Part shown: positions 26,653 to 35,288 of the stretch, piece by piece
How the letters are laid out: every line of letters starts with the position of its first letter
Numbering within the stretch: position 1 is the first letter of the stretch
Made by a program: the position numbers and the translations under genes
Source: Candidatus Latescibacterota bacterium
Lineage (GTDB): Bacteria > JAAXHH01
NCBI GenBank assembly: GCA_022823465.1
Contig: JAJEHX010000048.1
Span: forward strand, 1-54,416
Direction: 5' to 3'
Length of the DNA stretch: 54,416 bases
The notes under the pieces: model-generated
The model's input: the letters and a program-made list of their open reading frames with translations, nothing else
What the model was told of the DNA's origin: nothing
The model's database searches: none

Positions 26653-28419
26653 ATGCTAAGAGATCTCTACAATCGTTCGTATCTGTTGAGAATGCTGGTG
26701 ATTCTTTTCAGAATCGACGGACTAAGGGGTGTCCCTCTTTTACTGCTTGCTGTTGTTCGCGGCGTAATACCGGCCGTTGATCTGTGGATTATCGCCCGTA
26801 TTGTTGACGAATTGGTCAATTGGAACGGCGACCTGATTTCTACTCTGGGATTTTGGCTTGTTTTGATGATAGGCCTGCGAATAGTCGGTGAACTCGTGTC
26901 CATGTTAATCGCAAACTTGGGAGTGCGAATTCGGGATCGTACAGATATTCATCTCAAACGCGTAGTCTTCGATCATATAGGTAAAGTAGGGTTGATAGAA
27001 CGTGAATCGTCGGAGTATGCCGATCGCGTGAAGCGAGCTAATGCTGCGACGGATCCAGCTCGTATTACCCAATTGCTGGAAAGTATTCCTCAGACTATAT
27101 CGGAAATGGCAGGCATGGTTTCCGTGATTGGGTTGTTGTTTTATATCTTCTGGGTTATCCCGCTTTTGAATATCATTGTTTTGACCGTGTGCCTTGTAGG
27201 ACAAACCAGGGCTGCGAACCTGTTTTTTGCGAGTTTTCGAAGTCAGACGAAGGAAGAGCGCCTTCTTGAGACGTTCGAGCAGACGCTGTTCAGTAAAGAT
27301 CGAGCCGGAGAAGTCAGATTCTTTGGATTTGGGAGATGGCTTATAGCGAAATGGGAGACGCTGTTTGTTACTTTCTCCAATCAGCGAAGGAATATAACTA
27401 ACCAGAAGGCACGAACCGGAAGAGTGTCTGAGTGGGCAATAGTATCTTTCCTGCCCACGGTCTCGGCACTAGCTCTTATCGTTCTATCGGAGAATGTTAC
27501 TATAGGTAACGTCGTATTAGCGCTCCAGTCTACTCAGCATTTGTCTTCGAAGTTCTATTTCCTCGCCTTCCAATTCCAGGCGTTTATTGATACCCGCCAG
27601 ACACTTAGAGAACTTTTTCTTTTTCTTGATGAGATTCCACATGATAACCGTTTTTCGGAGGTACAGGTAAAGTCCAAGGCTTTGCGAATTGAATGTAACG
27701 ATGTGAGTTTCACATACCCTAACCAGTCTTTGCCAGCCTTAAAACACGTCAGCCTGGATATTGAATCTGGAGAACATATTGCTATTGTGGGTGAGAACGG
27801 TGCGGGAAAATCCACGCTTGTAAAACTGATCATGGGTATGTACACCCCTTCAAACGGTTGGATTAAAGTGACCGACGTCGAAGATGCTGGCGATTTAACG
27901 GATGCCTATCGAATGTCCTCTCTCTTTCAGGATTATGTAAAATACCAATACACGCTACGTGAAAACATTGGCTTTGGAGATCTGCCTCACATACATGATT
28001 CGCAAAGATTGATGAGGACAGTAGCAAGTGTGGAACTTACAGATGTTGTGAGTGAGGTTGGCTTGGACAGACAGATTGGCAGAGAGTTCGATGGAATAGA
28101 GTTTTCAGGGGGCGAATGGCAACGAATTGCTCTGTCTCGGGCTCTTTTCCGGGAAGACTGTGGTTTAATAGTGCTGGATGAACCAACCGCCGCTCTCGAT
28201 GCATTCAGTGAGGCGAAAATACTCAGAGGATTCCTGCAAATTGATCCTGGTCGAACCTGTCTATTTGTGTCTCACCGTTTGGCTTCAGTTCGCCTGGCAG
28301 ATAGAATAGTTGTCTTAAAGGATGGACAGGTTGTAGAGACAGGTACACATCGTGATCTTCTGGAATACGATGGAGAGTATAAACGTCTATTTCATTCGCA
28401 AGTAACACCATACATGTGA
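26653..28419 (+). CDS. ABC exporter half-transporter (TMD-NBD), partner subunit
   Basis: This 588-residue protein has the same architecture as the preceding one. It has membrane helices in 1-310, the coupling segment GEVRFFGFGRWLIAKWE, Walker A GENGAGKST, signature FSGGEWQR, Walker B LIVLDEPTAALD and H-loop SHRLAS. Both ATPase sites keep their catalytic Glu, so neither subunit shows the degenerate site seen in some heterodimers. Codon use is AT-rich like its partner, consistent with joint transfer. Two tiny ORFs follow (28468-28580) and could matter for cargo. Confidence 0.88.
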   Translation: MLRDLYNRSYLLRMLVILFRIDGLRGVPLLLLAVVRGVIPAVDLWIIARIVDELVNWNGDLISTLGFWLVLMIGLRIVGELVSMLIANLGVRIRDRTDIHLKRVVFDHIGKVGLIERESSEYADRVKRANAATDPARITQLLESIPQTISEMAGMVSVIGLLFYIFWVIPLLNIIVLTVCLVGQTRAANLFFASFRSQTKEERLLETFEQTLFSKDRAGEVRFFGFGRWLIAKWETLFVTFSNQRRNITNQKARTGRVSEWAIVSFLPTVSALALIVLSENVTIGNVVLALQSTQHLSSKFYFLAFQFQAFIDTRQTLRELFLFLDEIPHDNRFSEVQVKSKALRIECNDVSFTYPNQSLPALKHVSLDIESGEHIAIVGENGAGKSTLVKLIMGMYTPSNGWIKVTDVEDAGDLTDAYRMSSLFQDYVKYQYTLRENIGFGDLPHIHDSQRLMRTVASVELTDVVSEVGLDRQIGREFDGIEFSGGEWQRIALSRALFREDCGLIVLDEPTAALDAFSEAKILRGFLQIDPGRTCLFVSHRLASVRLADRIVVLKDGQVVETGTHRDLLEYDGEYKRLFHSQVTPYM

Positions 28420-28467
28420 TTACCTTGCAGACACTTGAACACCATAGTCCCTTAGTTGGAGAATGAA

Positions 28468-28509
28468 ATGGATAGTTCAAGTGATGCGAGTCTGGGTATT
28501 TTTAGATGA
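28468..28509 (+). CDS. candidate 13-codon micro-ORF
   Basis: ATG 28468 has GGAG six bases upstream and reads MDSSSDASLGIFR before TGA. That stop overlaps the ATG of the next micro-ORF as ATGA. A leader peptide or a chance ORF are both possible. Confidence 0.25.
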   Translation: MDSSSDASLGIFR

Positions 28510-28580
28510 GTCCAAAAGGTTTGACATTGGATGACTTACTGTATTCACCAGAGATCTTAACATTAGAAACAACAAAGTAA
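28506..28580 (+). CDS. candidate 24-codon micro-ORF
   Basis: It begins MSPKGLTLDDLLYSPEIL and ends in TAA at 28578-28580. It overlaps the previous micro-ORF by an ATGA junction, suggesting translational coupling. It lies 86 bases after the ABC exporter pair. The acidic-amphipathic character resembles RiPP leader peptides, but no core or modification enzyme is seen, so function is not claimed. Confidence 0.3.
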   Translation: MSPKGLTLDDLLYSPEILTLETTK

Positions 28581-28641
28581 GATTCTAGATGGTTTTTTTA
28601 AGTGTCAACTAAGTGTACGGTAAAATTTGGATATTAAAAGG

Positions 28642-29079
28642 TTGACCAATAAACCACCCGTACTCTACCACGGCAGTGCCGAAAAACTCGCCCGCTTAGA
28701 ACCATGACCAGCACGCGGGGTAGGACCGGACGAAGACCAACTGACCGCGGTCTATGCCACCCACCTGCGGAATATCGCCATCGCCTTTTCGCTCCCTATT
28801 ATTCCGGATGAAAACGACGGGCTCAGTTTCGAAGTAGATCTTGAGGTTGAAAACCCTGAGGATCTGAACGACAGATTTGAGCCTTGCATTGACTTGGAGG
28901 TCGGTTCGATCGACCTGAACAGGCCGGGCTACGTGTATGTCCTTCCTTCCCATACCTTCGATCAGGTCGACCCGTGGCAATGGGCTTCCAGTGAACCCGT
29001 CAAGCCGGTCGACGTGATCGAGATCGACCCGAATCACTACGCCCACTGGATACGCGACAGGAGGCCGGGCAGGTCCTGA
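28642..29079 (+). pseudogene. YHGS-motif protein (ADP-ribosyltransferase-like?) with in-frame TGA
   Basis: One reading frame from TTG 28642 (or 28627) gives VLYHGSAEKLARLEP, then a TGA (28705-28707), then PARGVGPDEDQLTAVYATHL and on to a TGA at 29079, about 145 codons in all. The pattern YHGS ... VYAT ... AIAFSLP is reminiscent of small proteins with an ADP-ribosyltransferase-like fold (Arr or toxin type); this link is an inference. The TGA sits where a CGA (Arg) would continue the sequence, so a single C-to-T change may have broken it. The downstream part is well kept, suggesting recent loss. Confidence 0.5.
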
Positions 29080-29096
29080 GCAGCGTCGCTCCCAAC

Positions 29097-29123
29097 AAAA
29101 AACCCGCATGAACTCATGCGGGT
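29097..29123 (-). terminator. intrinsic terminator of tRNA-Leu
   Basis: An 8-bp perfect stem (CCCGCATG / CATGCGGG, loop AACT as read on the plus strand) is followed, on the minus strand, by a run of six T. It lies 13 bases after the tRNA 3' end. Confidence 0.85.
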
Positions 29124-29136
29124 CCGCCATGCTGCA

Positions 29137-29220
29137 TGCCGAAGGAGAGATTCGAACTCTCACGGGCAAAAGCCCACTGCGCCCTGAACACAGCGTGTCT
29201 ACCAGTTCCACCACTTCGGC
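29137..29220 (-). tRNA. tRNA-Leu (anticodon CAG)
   Basis: The 84-base minus-strand sequence folds as a class II tRNA. The 7-bp acceptor stem pairs GCCGAAG with CUUCGGC, with discriminator A. The anticodon stem pairs CUGUG with CGCAG around loop UUCAGGG, giving anticodon CAG. A long variable arm (GUGGGCUUUUGCCCGU) is present, and the T-arm contains GUUCGAAUC. CCA is not encoded. It is flanked by a strong promoter and an intrinsic terminator, so it is a single-gene unit. Confidence 0.95.
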
Positions 29221-29253
29221 ATCATATACCATTTGTCACAAAACAGCCTGATT

Positions 29254-29282
29254 AATATATTCCAATAGACGCTTGTTGTCAA
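29254..29282 (-). promoter_or_regulatory. sigma70 promoter for tRNA-Leu
   Basis: Read on the minus strand, TTGACA and TATATT are separated by 17 bases. The predicted start is near 29247, 27 bases before the mature tRNA. This is the closest match to consensus in the window. Confidence 0.75.
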
Positions 29283-29330
29283 GCAGCGCCTGTGGAGTCA
29301 ATGGATTGTCCATGCCGATTCGAGGCAGTT

Positions 29331-29828
29331 ATGGCCAGAGCATCAGATCGCCCTATCGCCGAAGCCAACGGGTCCGACCGAATCAAGGTCATCGTGACCA
29401 ACCGGAAGGCGCGGCACGATTACCATTTCCTGGAGACCTGGGAGGCGGGTATCGTCCTGACGGGCACGGAAGTGAAATCGCTCCGCGCGGGCAAGATCAG
29501 CCTGACCGACAGCTACGCCGCCGTCGATAACAGCGAGGTATACCTGTACAACGTCCACGTCTCGCCTTACGAGCAGGGAAGCCACTTCAACCACGAGCCG
29601 ACCCGCCGGCGCAAGCTGCTCCTGCACCGGTCTGAAATCCGCAAGTTGATCGGCCGGGTCGTGGAGAAGGGTCTCACCCTTATCCCGACGAGGTTCTATT
29701 TCAAACGGGGACGCGCCAAGGTGGAGATCGCCCTGGCCAAGGGGAAGAGGGATTACGATCGCAGACGCACCATCATGGAACGTGACGCCCAGAGGGACAT
29801 GGAACGTACGTTGAAAGGGCGTCCATGA
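29331..29828 (+). CDS. smpB: SsrA-binding protein SmpB
   Basis: This protein of about 165 residues rescues stalled ribosomes together with tmRNA. Diagnostic segments are [71 protein letters not shown], and the basic tail [20 protein letters not shown] that enters the mRNA channel. ATG 29331 with GAGG upstream was chosen; an earlier ATG (29292) would add 13 unconserved residues. It is translationally coupled (ATGA) to the following membrane gene. No tmRNA gene is visible in the window. Confidence 0.95.
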   Translation: MARASDRPIAEANGSDRIKVIVTNRKARHDYHFLETWEAGIVLTGTEVKSLRAGKISLTDSYAAVDNSEVYLYNVHVSPYEQGSHFNHEPTRRRKLLLHRSEIRKLIGRVVEKGLTLIPTRFYFKRGRAKVEIALAKGKRDYDRRRTIMERDAQRDMERTLKGRP

Positions 29829-30382
29829 CGGAGCGTACGACCGGCACCCCAAACAGGTTGCTCTCTGTAGCCGGCCTGACCTGGGGGCTGTCCTTTATCT
29901 GCGCAGTCCTGCTTTACGCCATCGTCAGGTTGTCCTCCGTCACCATCGATGCGTTAAACAATTTCCCCTTCGACTGGTACCACTGGGTGACGCTGGCCGT
30001 CGTGGTGGTATTCATGGCGCATTCGGAAGGGTACGAGGGCTTTCAGCGGAACTTCTCTCCCCGCGTGGTCGCCCGGGCCTGGTTCCTCTACCACAACCCC
30101 CGACCGGTGCTGATCGCGCTGGCGCCGCTGTTCCTTGCCGGCTACATACATATCCATTCCGGTCGCCGGAGAAACATCCTGTTGCTGACCATCGGGATCG
30201 TAGTCCTGATCATCCTGATCGGTTACCTGCCCCAGCCGTGGCGCGGAATCGTCGACGCGGGCGTGGTGGTGGGGCTCACGTGGGGTCTGGTCTCTCTGGC
30301 GTTCTACGGCATCAGGGTCCTGGGGTCGCGGCCCTTCGCCTACTCTCCCGAGGTTCCCGGGGAAAGCGAGGTGAATTCATGA
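29825..30382 (+). CDS. hypothetical integral membrane protein
   Basis: This 185-residue protein has four to five transmembrane helices (about 13-35, 48-65, 95-112, 117-135 and 145-165). It is most alike in character to small uncharacterised inner-membrane proteins; no family motif was recognised. The start overlaps the smpB stop (ATGA) and its own stop overlaps the lipoprotein start in the same way, so three genes form a coupled unit. Confidence 0.7.
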   Translation: MTERTTGTPNRLLSVAGLTWGLSFICAVLLYAIVRLSSVTIDALNNFPFDWYHWVTLAVVVVFMAHSEGYEGFQRNFSPRVVARAWFLYHNPRPVLIALAPLFLAGYIHIHSGRRRNILLLTIGIVVLIILIGYLPQPWRGIVDAGVVVGLTWGLVSLAFYGIRVLGSRPFAYSPEVPGESEVNS

Positions 30383-31326
30383 AACGGTACATTACGAGAC
30401 TGCTGGTCGGTTTGATGGCCGTGCTGGCCGTGCTGATCGGGCTGACCAGCGGGTGCGGGCTGGTCGGGGATGGTACCGACGCCGACCGGGACAGTCCCGT
30501 CACCTTCGGCGACTACTGGTACCAGGGCAAGGCGGAGATAACGAGCTACAATCTCAAGCAGGCCCGTTACGGCGAACTCCACGACGGAGACGCCGTGCTC
30601 ATCTTCGTGACGGAGGATTTCTCGGCACAGAAGCAGGTCAAACTGGACCGGCCGGACGAAGCCGGCGATGACGCCGTCAAGGTCCTCAAGTTGAACGCGC
30701 TCAGGAACTTCAATACGGGTGTGTATCCGTACACGGTCATGACGTCGGCCTTCAGCCCGGTGGACCGGGACCGTTATCCGAGGACCCTGAAGATCACGAC
30801 TTCCGTCCAGGAGTGGTGCGGTCACGCCTTCGTGCAGTTGAACCTCCAGGACGATCAATACCGCATTCAGCAGTATTCCTATTTCGAAAGTGAAGGCGAT
30901 CGCGTTGCGGAACTTGAAGGCGCCATTACCGAGGACGAAATCTGGACGACCATCCGGCTGAATCCGGATGACCTGCCGACCGGCGAAGTCACCATGATAC
31001 CCGGTACGCTGTATCAGCGGTTCGACCATACGGCCTGGCGGACCGTCAACGCCACTGCCATCCTGATGCCGGATGCGCGAGAGCCCGAAACGATGGTCTA
31101 CAACCTGGTGTACTACCCGGACCTGAACCGCACCCTGACCATCCGGTTCAGGCGGGACTTCCCCCACGAGATAGAATCCTGGGAGGAGGTCGAATTCGCG
31201 TCGGATGGCACGACAGAGGAACGCGTCACCACGGCCGTACGCAACAAGCGCCTGATGCTCGATTACTGGACGAAGAACAGCGTGGTGGACGTGAAACTGC
31301 GCGGAGATCTCGGACTGGGTGATTAG
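30379..31326 (+). CDS. putative lipoprotein
   Basis: This protein of about 315 residues begins [20 protein letters not shown] and has a lipobox-like LTSGC with Cys at about residue 26, indicating lipid attachment. The mature part is beta-rich (YWYQGKAEITSYNL; NATAILMPDAREPETMVYNL), with FRRDFPHEIESWEE. Similar proteins appear in Bacteroidota-like and related phyla as septum or surface-associated lipoproteins, but no function is known to me. The start overlaps the previous stop (ATGA). A 10-bp tandem repeat begins immediately at its 3' end. Confidence 0.72.
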   Translation: MKRYITRLLVGLMAVLAVLIGLTSGCGLVGDGTDADRDSPVTFGDYWYQGKAEITSYNLKQARYGELHDGDAVLIFVTEDFSAQKQVKLDRPDEAGDDAVKVLKLNALRNFNTGVYPYTVMTSAFSPVDRDRYPRTLKITTSVQEWCGHAFVQLNLQDDQYRIQQYSYFESEGDRVAELEGAITEDEIWTTIRLNPDDLPTGEVTMIPGTLYQRFDHTAWRTVNATAILMPDAREPETMVYNLVYYPDLNRTLTIRFRRDFPHEIESWEEVEFASDGTTEERVTTAVRNKRLMLDYWTKNSVVDVKLRGDLGLGD

Positions 31327-31354
31327 GCGTTGCCAGGCGTTGCCAGGCGCTTGC
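31325..31354. repeat. 10-bp tandem repeat after lipoprotein stop
   Basis: AGGCGTTGCC occurs twice exactly (31325, 31335), then as AGGCGCTTGC (31345). The first copy begins inside the TAG stop codon of the lipoprotein gene. CAAGTGTTT variants follow to about 31395. Confidence 0.65.
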
Positions 31355-31473
31355 AAGTGTTTCCCGCTAACTTCCAAGTGTTTACGCAAGATTACAAACA
31401 TTGCGTGCGCTTCCGGGTGCCTGGCGCACACTACTCCCAAGCGCTTCCGCACGGGAACTAAAGGGATCACGCC

Positions 31474-31944
31474 ATGGACGACAATTCGAACTGGCGCGAT
31501 GACGGGGTGAAGGTCATCCCCGGGAACCAGCTCGACACGAACACCCCGCAGACGCCGGGCATGTCACGGGCCGCGGCGATCACTCACGCGCGGACCGGGG
31601 CGAGCAAGCTTTGGGCCGGTACCGTGACGATTCATCCGGACGCGAAGACCGGCGCCCATCATCATGGCGAGCTGGAGAGCGTCATTTACGTGGTGAAAGG
31701 CAGGGCGAGGATGCGCTGGGGCGACCGGCTGGAATTCGTGGCGGAGGCGGGACCGGGCGATTTCATCTACGTGCCGCCGTACGTGCCCCACCAGGAGATC
31801 AACGCCAGTACCGACGACCCCCTGGAATGCGTGCTGTGCAGAAGCGGTATGGATCCGGTCGTAGTCAACCTGGACATCGAACCGGTGGAGAAGCCGGAGG
31901 ACGTGTACTGGGTCGACTCGATCCACCCGGATCCGAATGGTTGA
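31474..31944 (+). CDS. cupin-domain protein
   Basis: This 156-residue single-cupin protein has motif 1 GAHHHGELESVIYVVKG (His, His, Glu metal ligands) and motif 2 PGDFIYVPPYVPHQ with the last His. The usual single-cupin core lies at about 50-125. It binds a divalent metal and could act as an isomerase, dioxygenase or sensor; the reaction is not evident. AAAGGGAT precedes the ATG. It converges with the mannonate-dehydratase-like gene. Confidence 0.82.
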   Translation: MDDNSNWRDDGVKVIPGNQLDTNTPQTPGMSRAAAITHARTGASKLWAGTVTIHPDAKTGAHHHGELESVIYVVKGRARMRWGDRLEFVAEAGPGDFIYVPPYVPHQEINASTDDPLECVLCRSGMDPVVVNLDIEPVEKPEDVYWVDSIHPDPNG

Positions 31945-32022
31945 CGGACTGCTGCCCACAAACCGGCAGGCCGGCACCGCGTTCATCCCGGACGGACGCC
32001 GCCGTCCACCTGTTCGCAGCTT

Positions 32023-32991
32023 TCAGTCTTCCCGGTAGACCGCCTCTCTCAACCCCCTGATATATCCGACGGCATAGAGCCGGCAAAGGGCCGAGTAACC
32101 CGGATGGTCGTTGTCCTCGCCGGCCAGGGTAGGCACGTGATCAGGCCGCAGCACGCCCTCGAACCCGATGTCCCGGTACGCCCTCAGGCAGGCCATCATG
32201 TCGGTAGGGCCGTCGTCGTGAAAGGTCTCCACGTAGTTCTCCACGTCCCCCCGGACGTCCCTGAAATGGACGAAGAAGAGCTTGCGCTGGGCGCCGAAGT
32301 GGCGTATGGCCCCGGGCTGGTCGTCGGTCATGAGCGCGAAGTTGCCCTGGCAGAAGGTGATCCCGTTCATGGGACTCGGCACCAGGTCCAGCAGCTTCTG
32401 GAAATTGTCCACCGAACGCATGATCCGGCCAATGCCCCGCAACGGCGAGAGGGGTGGGTCATCAGGATGCATGGCCATTTCCACGCCGTACTGCTCGGCC
32501 ACGGGCGTCACGCGCTCCAGGAATTCGTGCAGCGTCTCCCACAGCTGGTTTTCGGATACTTCGCCCGCTTCGGTCAGCGGCGCGTTCTTCATCATGGCAT
32601 GGTCGTAGCCGGTGACGAAGGCGCCGCCCCGGGATGGGACCGTCGAAGAGGTGCGCGTCCAGTTCAGAATCGCCATCCAGTTGTAGCACCATGTCTTGAT
32701 GCCAACACGCCCCATGCTCTCGACGAAGGTGCAGACGTTGTCCAGTTCCTCTTCCCGGCCCTCCACGCCCAGCTTGATGCGGTGCATCGGGGGCGTGCTT
32801 TCGATGACGGCCACGTCGAAGCCGGCGTCGTTGAAATTGTTCTTCATCCGTAGCATGGGCATGTACTCCCAGCCCTTTTCATTGCCGAAGGCCGGCGGCA
32901 TGCTCGTGACCACGTGATCGACACCGATCTGCTTGACCTGGTCCCAAAGCGTGTTTCGTCCCGTGCTAAGAATTTCAGCGATTTTAATCAT
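32023..32991 (-). CDS. mannonate dehydratase-like protein (UxuA family)
   Basis: This 322-residue TIM-barrel protein of the xylose-isomerase-like/UxuA group has AMHPDDPPLSP, the hallmark metal-site segment of D-mannonate dehydratase, plus ITFCQGNFALM and FFVHFRDVRGD. Classical UxuA is about 350-395 residues, so this is a short version; activity on D-mannonate (to 2-keto-3-deoxygluconate) is likely but not certain. Its product would suit an HpcH/HpaI- or KDG-type route; both classes occur in the window. GAAGGAA precedes the ATG. It lies downstream of the mandelate-racemase-like gene on the same strand. Confidence 0.83.
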   Translation of the reverse strand: MIKIAEILSTGRNTLWDQVKQIGVDHVVTSMPPAFGNEKGWEYMPMLRMKNNFNDAGFDVAVIESTPPMHRIKLGVEGREEELDNVCTFVESMGRVGIKTWCYNWMAILNWTRTSSTVPSRGGAFVTGYDHAMMKNAPLTEAGEVSENQLWETLHEFLERVTPVAEQYGVEMAMHPDDPPLSPLRGIGRIMRSVDNFQKLLDLVPSPMNGITFCQGNFALMTDDQPGAIRHFGAQRKLFFVHFRDVRGDVENYVETFHDDGPTDMMACLRAYRDIGFEGVLRPDHVPTLAGEDNDHPGYSALCRLYAVGYIRGLREAVYRED

Positions 32992-33000
32992 GGATTTCCT

Positions 33001-33103
33001 TCTCCTGTAGGATCCCCCTCTCCTGTAGCCTCCGCGTGCTTAGTTTCAAGTCGGACCTGAGCCGGGCCGCGCACTGCCTGCTCGGCGCGCTTAGATTGAA
33101 GTC
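33001..33103. repeat. paired degenerate direct repeats
   Basis: TCTCCTGTAG occurs at 33001 and 33019. GCGTGCTTAGTTTCAAGTC (33034) recurs as GCGCGCTTAGATTGAAGTC (33085). They occupy the leader between the enolase-superfamily gene and the mannonate-dehydratase-like gene. Confidence 0.6.
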
Positions 33104-33145
33104 AGATGCCCGGCGCGCCTCTTCCGGCGCCGCATGCCCTGGGAT

Positions 33146-34432
33146 TCAGGCCCCACCCCGGCTGCGCACCGGATGCTCGAGCGCCCGTTCGTAGAGATCC
33201 GTCCAGTCCTTCGAACCGTCGTCGTGTGCGATCTCGAGGTAGACCCCATCGGCGTGGGCGGGCCCGTTGCCCTGGATGAAATACCCATAAGCCCTGTTCA
33301 TGGGCGCGATATGTATCCGGGTGTCGTCAGGATAGACCACGGTATTGATGATACGCGGTTTGGGCTTGTCGTATAATTCACCCTTTTCCCTCAGCCCCAG
33401 CACGGTATCCTCGGGTACCTTCCACCTCTCCACCGCTTCCTCGTCCACCGTTACGCCCAGGCCCGGCTCCTCGGGGACCCGGTGATAGCCGCCTGCGACC
33501 TCCACGGGTTTCGTGAGGAGGTGATGGCTGTAGAGGTTGATGCAGGTGATAGCCGGCCAGGTGGCGTGACTCAGCACCGCCCCGAGGTGGGCGGCCCAGG
33601 TCGTGGTCAGCCCGTTGCCAACCAACTGAAGCCAGAAGGGCATGTTGACCTCGGCGCTCAACTGGCCCTGGCGCATCACCTCGGATTTCCCGGCGCAGAT
33701 GACGAACCCGTCGCAGACCTCCTCGCGGACGGCCGTCATGTAGGGCGGCGAGCCGAAGTGCATGGCGATGGGCCGGGGGATGACCTGCCTCAGCTGGCGG
33801 TTGCCCAGGATGTCGGTCTGCGGGATGGGGGATTCGAACATGGCCACGTTTTCGTGCTGTGCCAGCTTCTGCATGACGGGCATGGCCGCGGCGGCGTTCT
33901 GCATCGTGGCATTGGCGTCGAGATCCAGCTTGAAGGAACCGGGGATGCCCGTTGCGACGGCGTCCACCTGGGCGAAGATGTCCCACCAGGGCCGCTGCTT
34001 GATCTTGAAGCTGGTATACCCCAGGGCCACCGCGTCGCGGGCCTCGGCCAGCCAGTCCGCGGGCGACGCGTCGATGGACCACCAGGAGATGGGCGACCAG
34101 TCTCGCACCTTGTTCCCAAGCAGTTTGTAGCAGGGCACGCCCAGCGCTTTACCCACCACGTCGAAGAGGGCCATCTGCAGCCCGGCGCCAAGCGTATCGT
34201 CATTCATCACGTCGGCCGGGCTCTTCCCGATGACCCGATTCACCGCGTCGTCGGTAACCCGCGCCCAGGTGTAGTGTATGACCGTCTCTCCCCAGCCGGC
34301 CAGCCCGGTGTCCGTGGTTACCCGGCACAGTTCCAGGATCGACCAGTTGTAGACTTCCCGCTCGGTAATCCTGGCCTGACGTTCGGTGAATGGCACGTCC
34401 ACCACGATTCGTTCCACATCGACAACCTTCAT
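33146..34432 (-). CDS. mandelate racemase/muconate lactonizing-type enzyme
   Basis: This 428-residue enolase-superfamily protein has the N-terminal capping domain (TGLAGWGETVIHYTW) and a barrel with the KxK base pair (FKIKQRPWW). Metal-ligand segments KLDLDANATM (Asp) and MFESPIPQ (Glu) are present. The third ligand position reads PIAMHFGSPPY, where most members have Asp or Glu. This and the C-terminal tail (NRAYGYFIQGN...) suggest an atypical subgroup of sugar-acid dehydratases or epimerases. GGAGGA precedes the ATG. It follows the ECF S component by 28 bases, so co-transcription is likely. Confidence 0.83.
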   Translation of the reverse strand: MKVVDVERIVVDVPFTERQARITEREVYNWSILELCRVTTDTGLAGWGETVIHYTWARVTDDAVNRVIGKSPADVMNDDTLGAGLQMALFDVVGKALGVPCYKLLGNKVRDWSPISWWSIDASPADWLAEARDAVALGYTSFKIKQRPWWDIFAQVDAVATGIPGSFKLDLDANATMQNAAAAMPVMQKLAQHENVAMFESPIPQTDILGNRQLRQVIPRPIAMHFGSPPYMTAVREEVCDGFVICAGKSEVMRQGQLSAEVNMPFWLQLVGNGLTTTWAAHLGAVLSHATWPAITCINLYSHHLLTKPVEVAGGYHRVPEEPGLGVTVDEEAVERWKVPEDTVLGLREKGELYDKPKPRIINTVVYPDDTRIHIAPMNRAYGYFIQGNGPAHADGVYLEIAHDDGSKDWTDLYERALEHPVRSRGGA

Positions 34433-34460
34433 GACGCGAATTCCTCCAGTCGCGGCAGGT

Positions 34461-35279
34461 TCAAATCAACAGACAGGCGATCACAAGCAGGACCATCACG
34501 GGCAAAAGTCCCATTCCGACGCTGGCGCCAACCGGCATGAGCAGGCTCTCGGGCGCGGTGATTTCGAGTCCGAACAGCAGGGGAATCGTCCGCGCCGCTT
34601 CCTCGTTCATGCCCAGCGAAATGGATACACCGGCGTACAGGCTGCCGAAGAGAGCCACCACCAACAGCACGTGGGCGACATGGGGCAGCCGGCCCCTGGA
34701 GAGATCGGCCGGGTCCATGATGTCCTGATAGCGCAGGCCCCATTGCTTTACCCGGTGATAGAGTACGGGCAGCAGCAGGGGTCCCAGAATCGCCGCGGTG
34801 ACGAAATTGTTGACGGAAATCAAAGGCGCCAGCACGTGGAAGGGCACGAGCCCTAGCGTATCCAGCCCCCAGCCGACCGTCACGCCGCAGGCGATGCTCG
34901 CCAGCAGCGTCACGTAGAGGTATCGCACGAGCATGCCGGGGGACCACGCGCCCGGTTCTTTCGTGGTCAGAATGCGCCAGATCCGGTAGGGAATGTAGCC
35001 CAGCAGGAAATTGCCGAGCATGCCGAAGTAGCTGCCCAGTCCGTAGGTTCCGCCCATCAGGTCTCCGATGAGGTTGCCGAAGGCCGCGCCCCACGCGCCG
35101 GCGGGACCGAACATGAGCGAACAGATGACCGGGAATACGTTCGCCGGCCGGAGCTCGGTGATGCCGGGAATTATGGGCAGGAGTTTAAAGGGAATGAGGA
35201 CGGCGGCATACATGGCTGCCGTCAGGGCTACCAGGACGACCATCCTGGTATACTTCCACATCGTGATGGCTTCTCGCAC
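34461..35279 (-). CDS. ECF-transporter S component-like membrane protein
   Basis: This 272-residue protein has six or more helices. The segment ELRPANVFPVICSLMFGPAG followed by AWGAAFGNLIGDLMGG is characteristic of the QueT-like/ECF S-component fold, in which small substrate-binding membrane proteins share an external ATPase module. No EcfA or EcfT gene is in the window, so it may use a module encoded elsewhere or act alone. The likely start is GTG 35279, 9 bases after the bifunctional-nuclease gene; ATG 35261 is an alternative. The substrate is unknown. Confidence 0.72.
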   Translation of the reverse strand: MREAITMWKYTRMVVLVALTAAMYAAVLIPFKLLPIIPGITELRPANVFPVICSLMFGPAGAWGAAFGNLIGDLMGGTYGLGSYFGMLGNFLLGYIPYRIWRILTTKEPGAWSPGMLVRYLYVTLLASIACGVTVGWGLDTLGLVPFHVLAPLISVNNFVTAAILGPLLLPVLYHRVKQWGLRYQDIMDPADLSRGRLPHVAHVLLVVALFGSLYAGVSISLGMNEEAARTIPLLFGLEITAPESLLMPVGASVGMGLLPVMVLLVIACLLI

Positions 35280-35288
35280 GCTGCCCCT

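Noticed and set aside
28696-29232. 178-residue minus-strand open frame
   Set aside because: It contains the tRNA-Leu sequence and lies antisense to the YHGS gene, so it is not a real protein gene.
29137-29330. tmRNA gene next to smpB
   Set aside because: The structured RNA there is a complete tRNA-Leu with CAG anticodon; no tag-peptide frame or Ala-tRNA-like ends were found.
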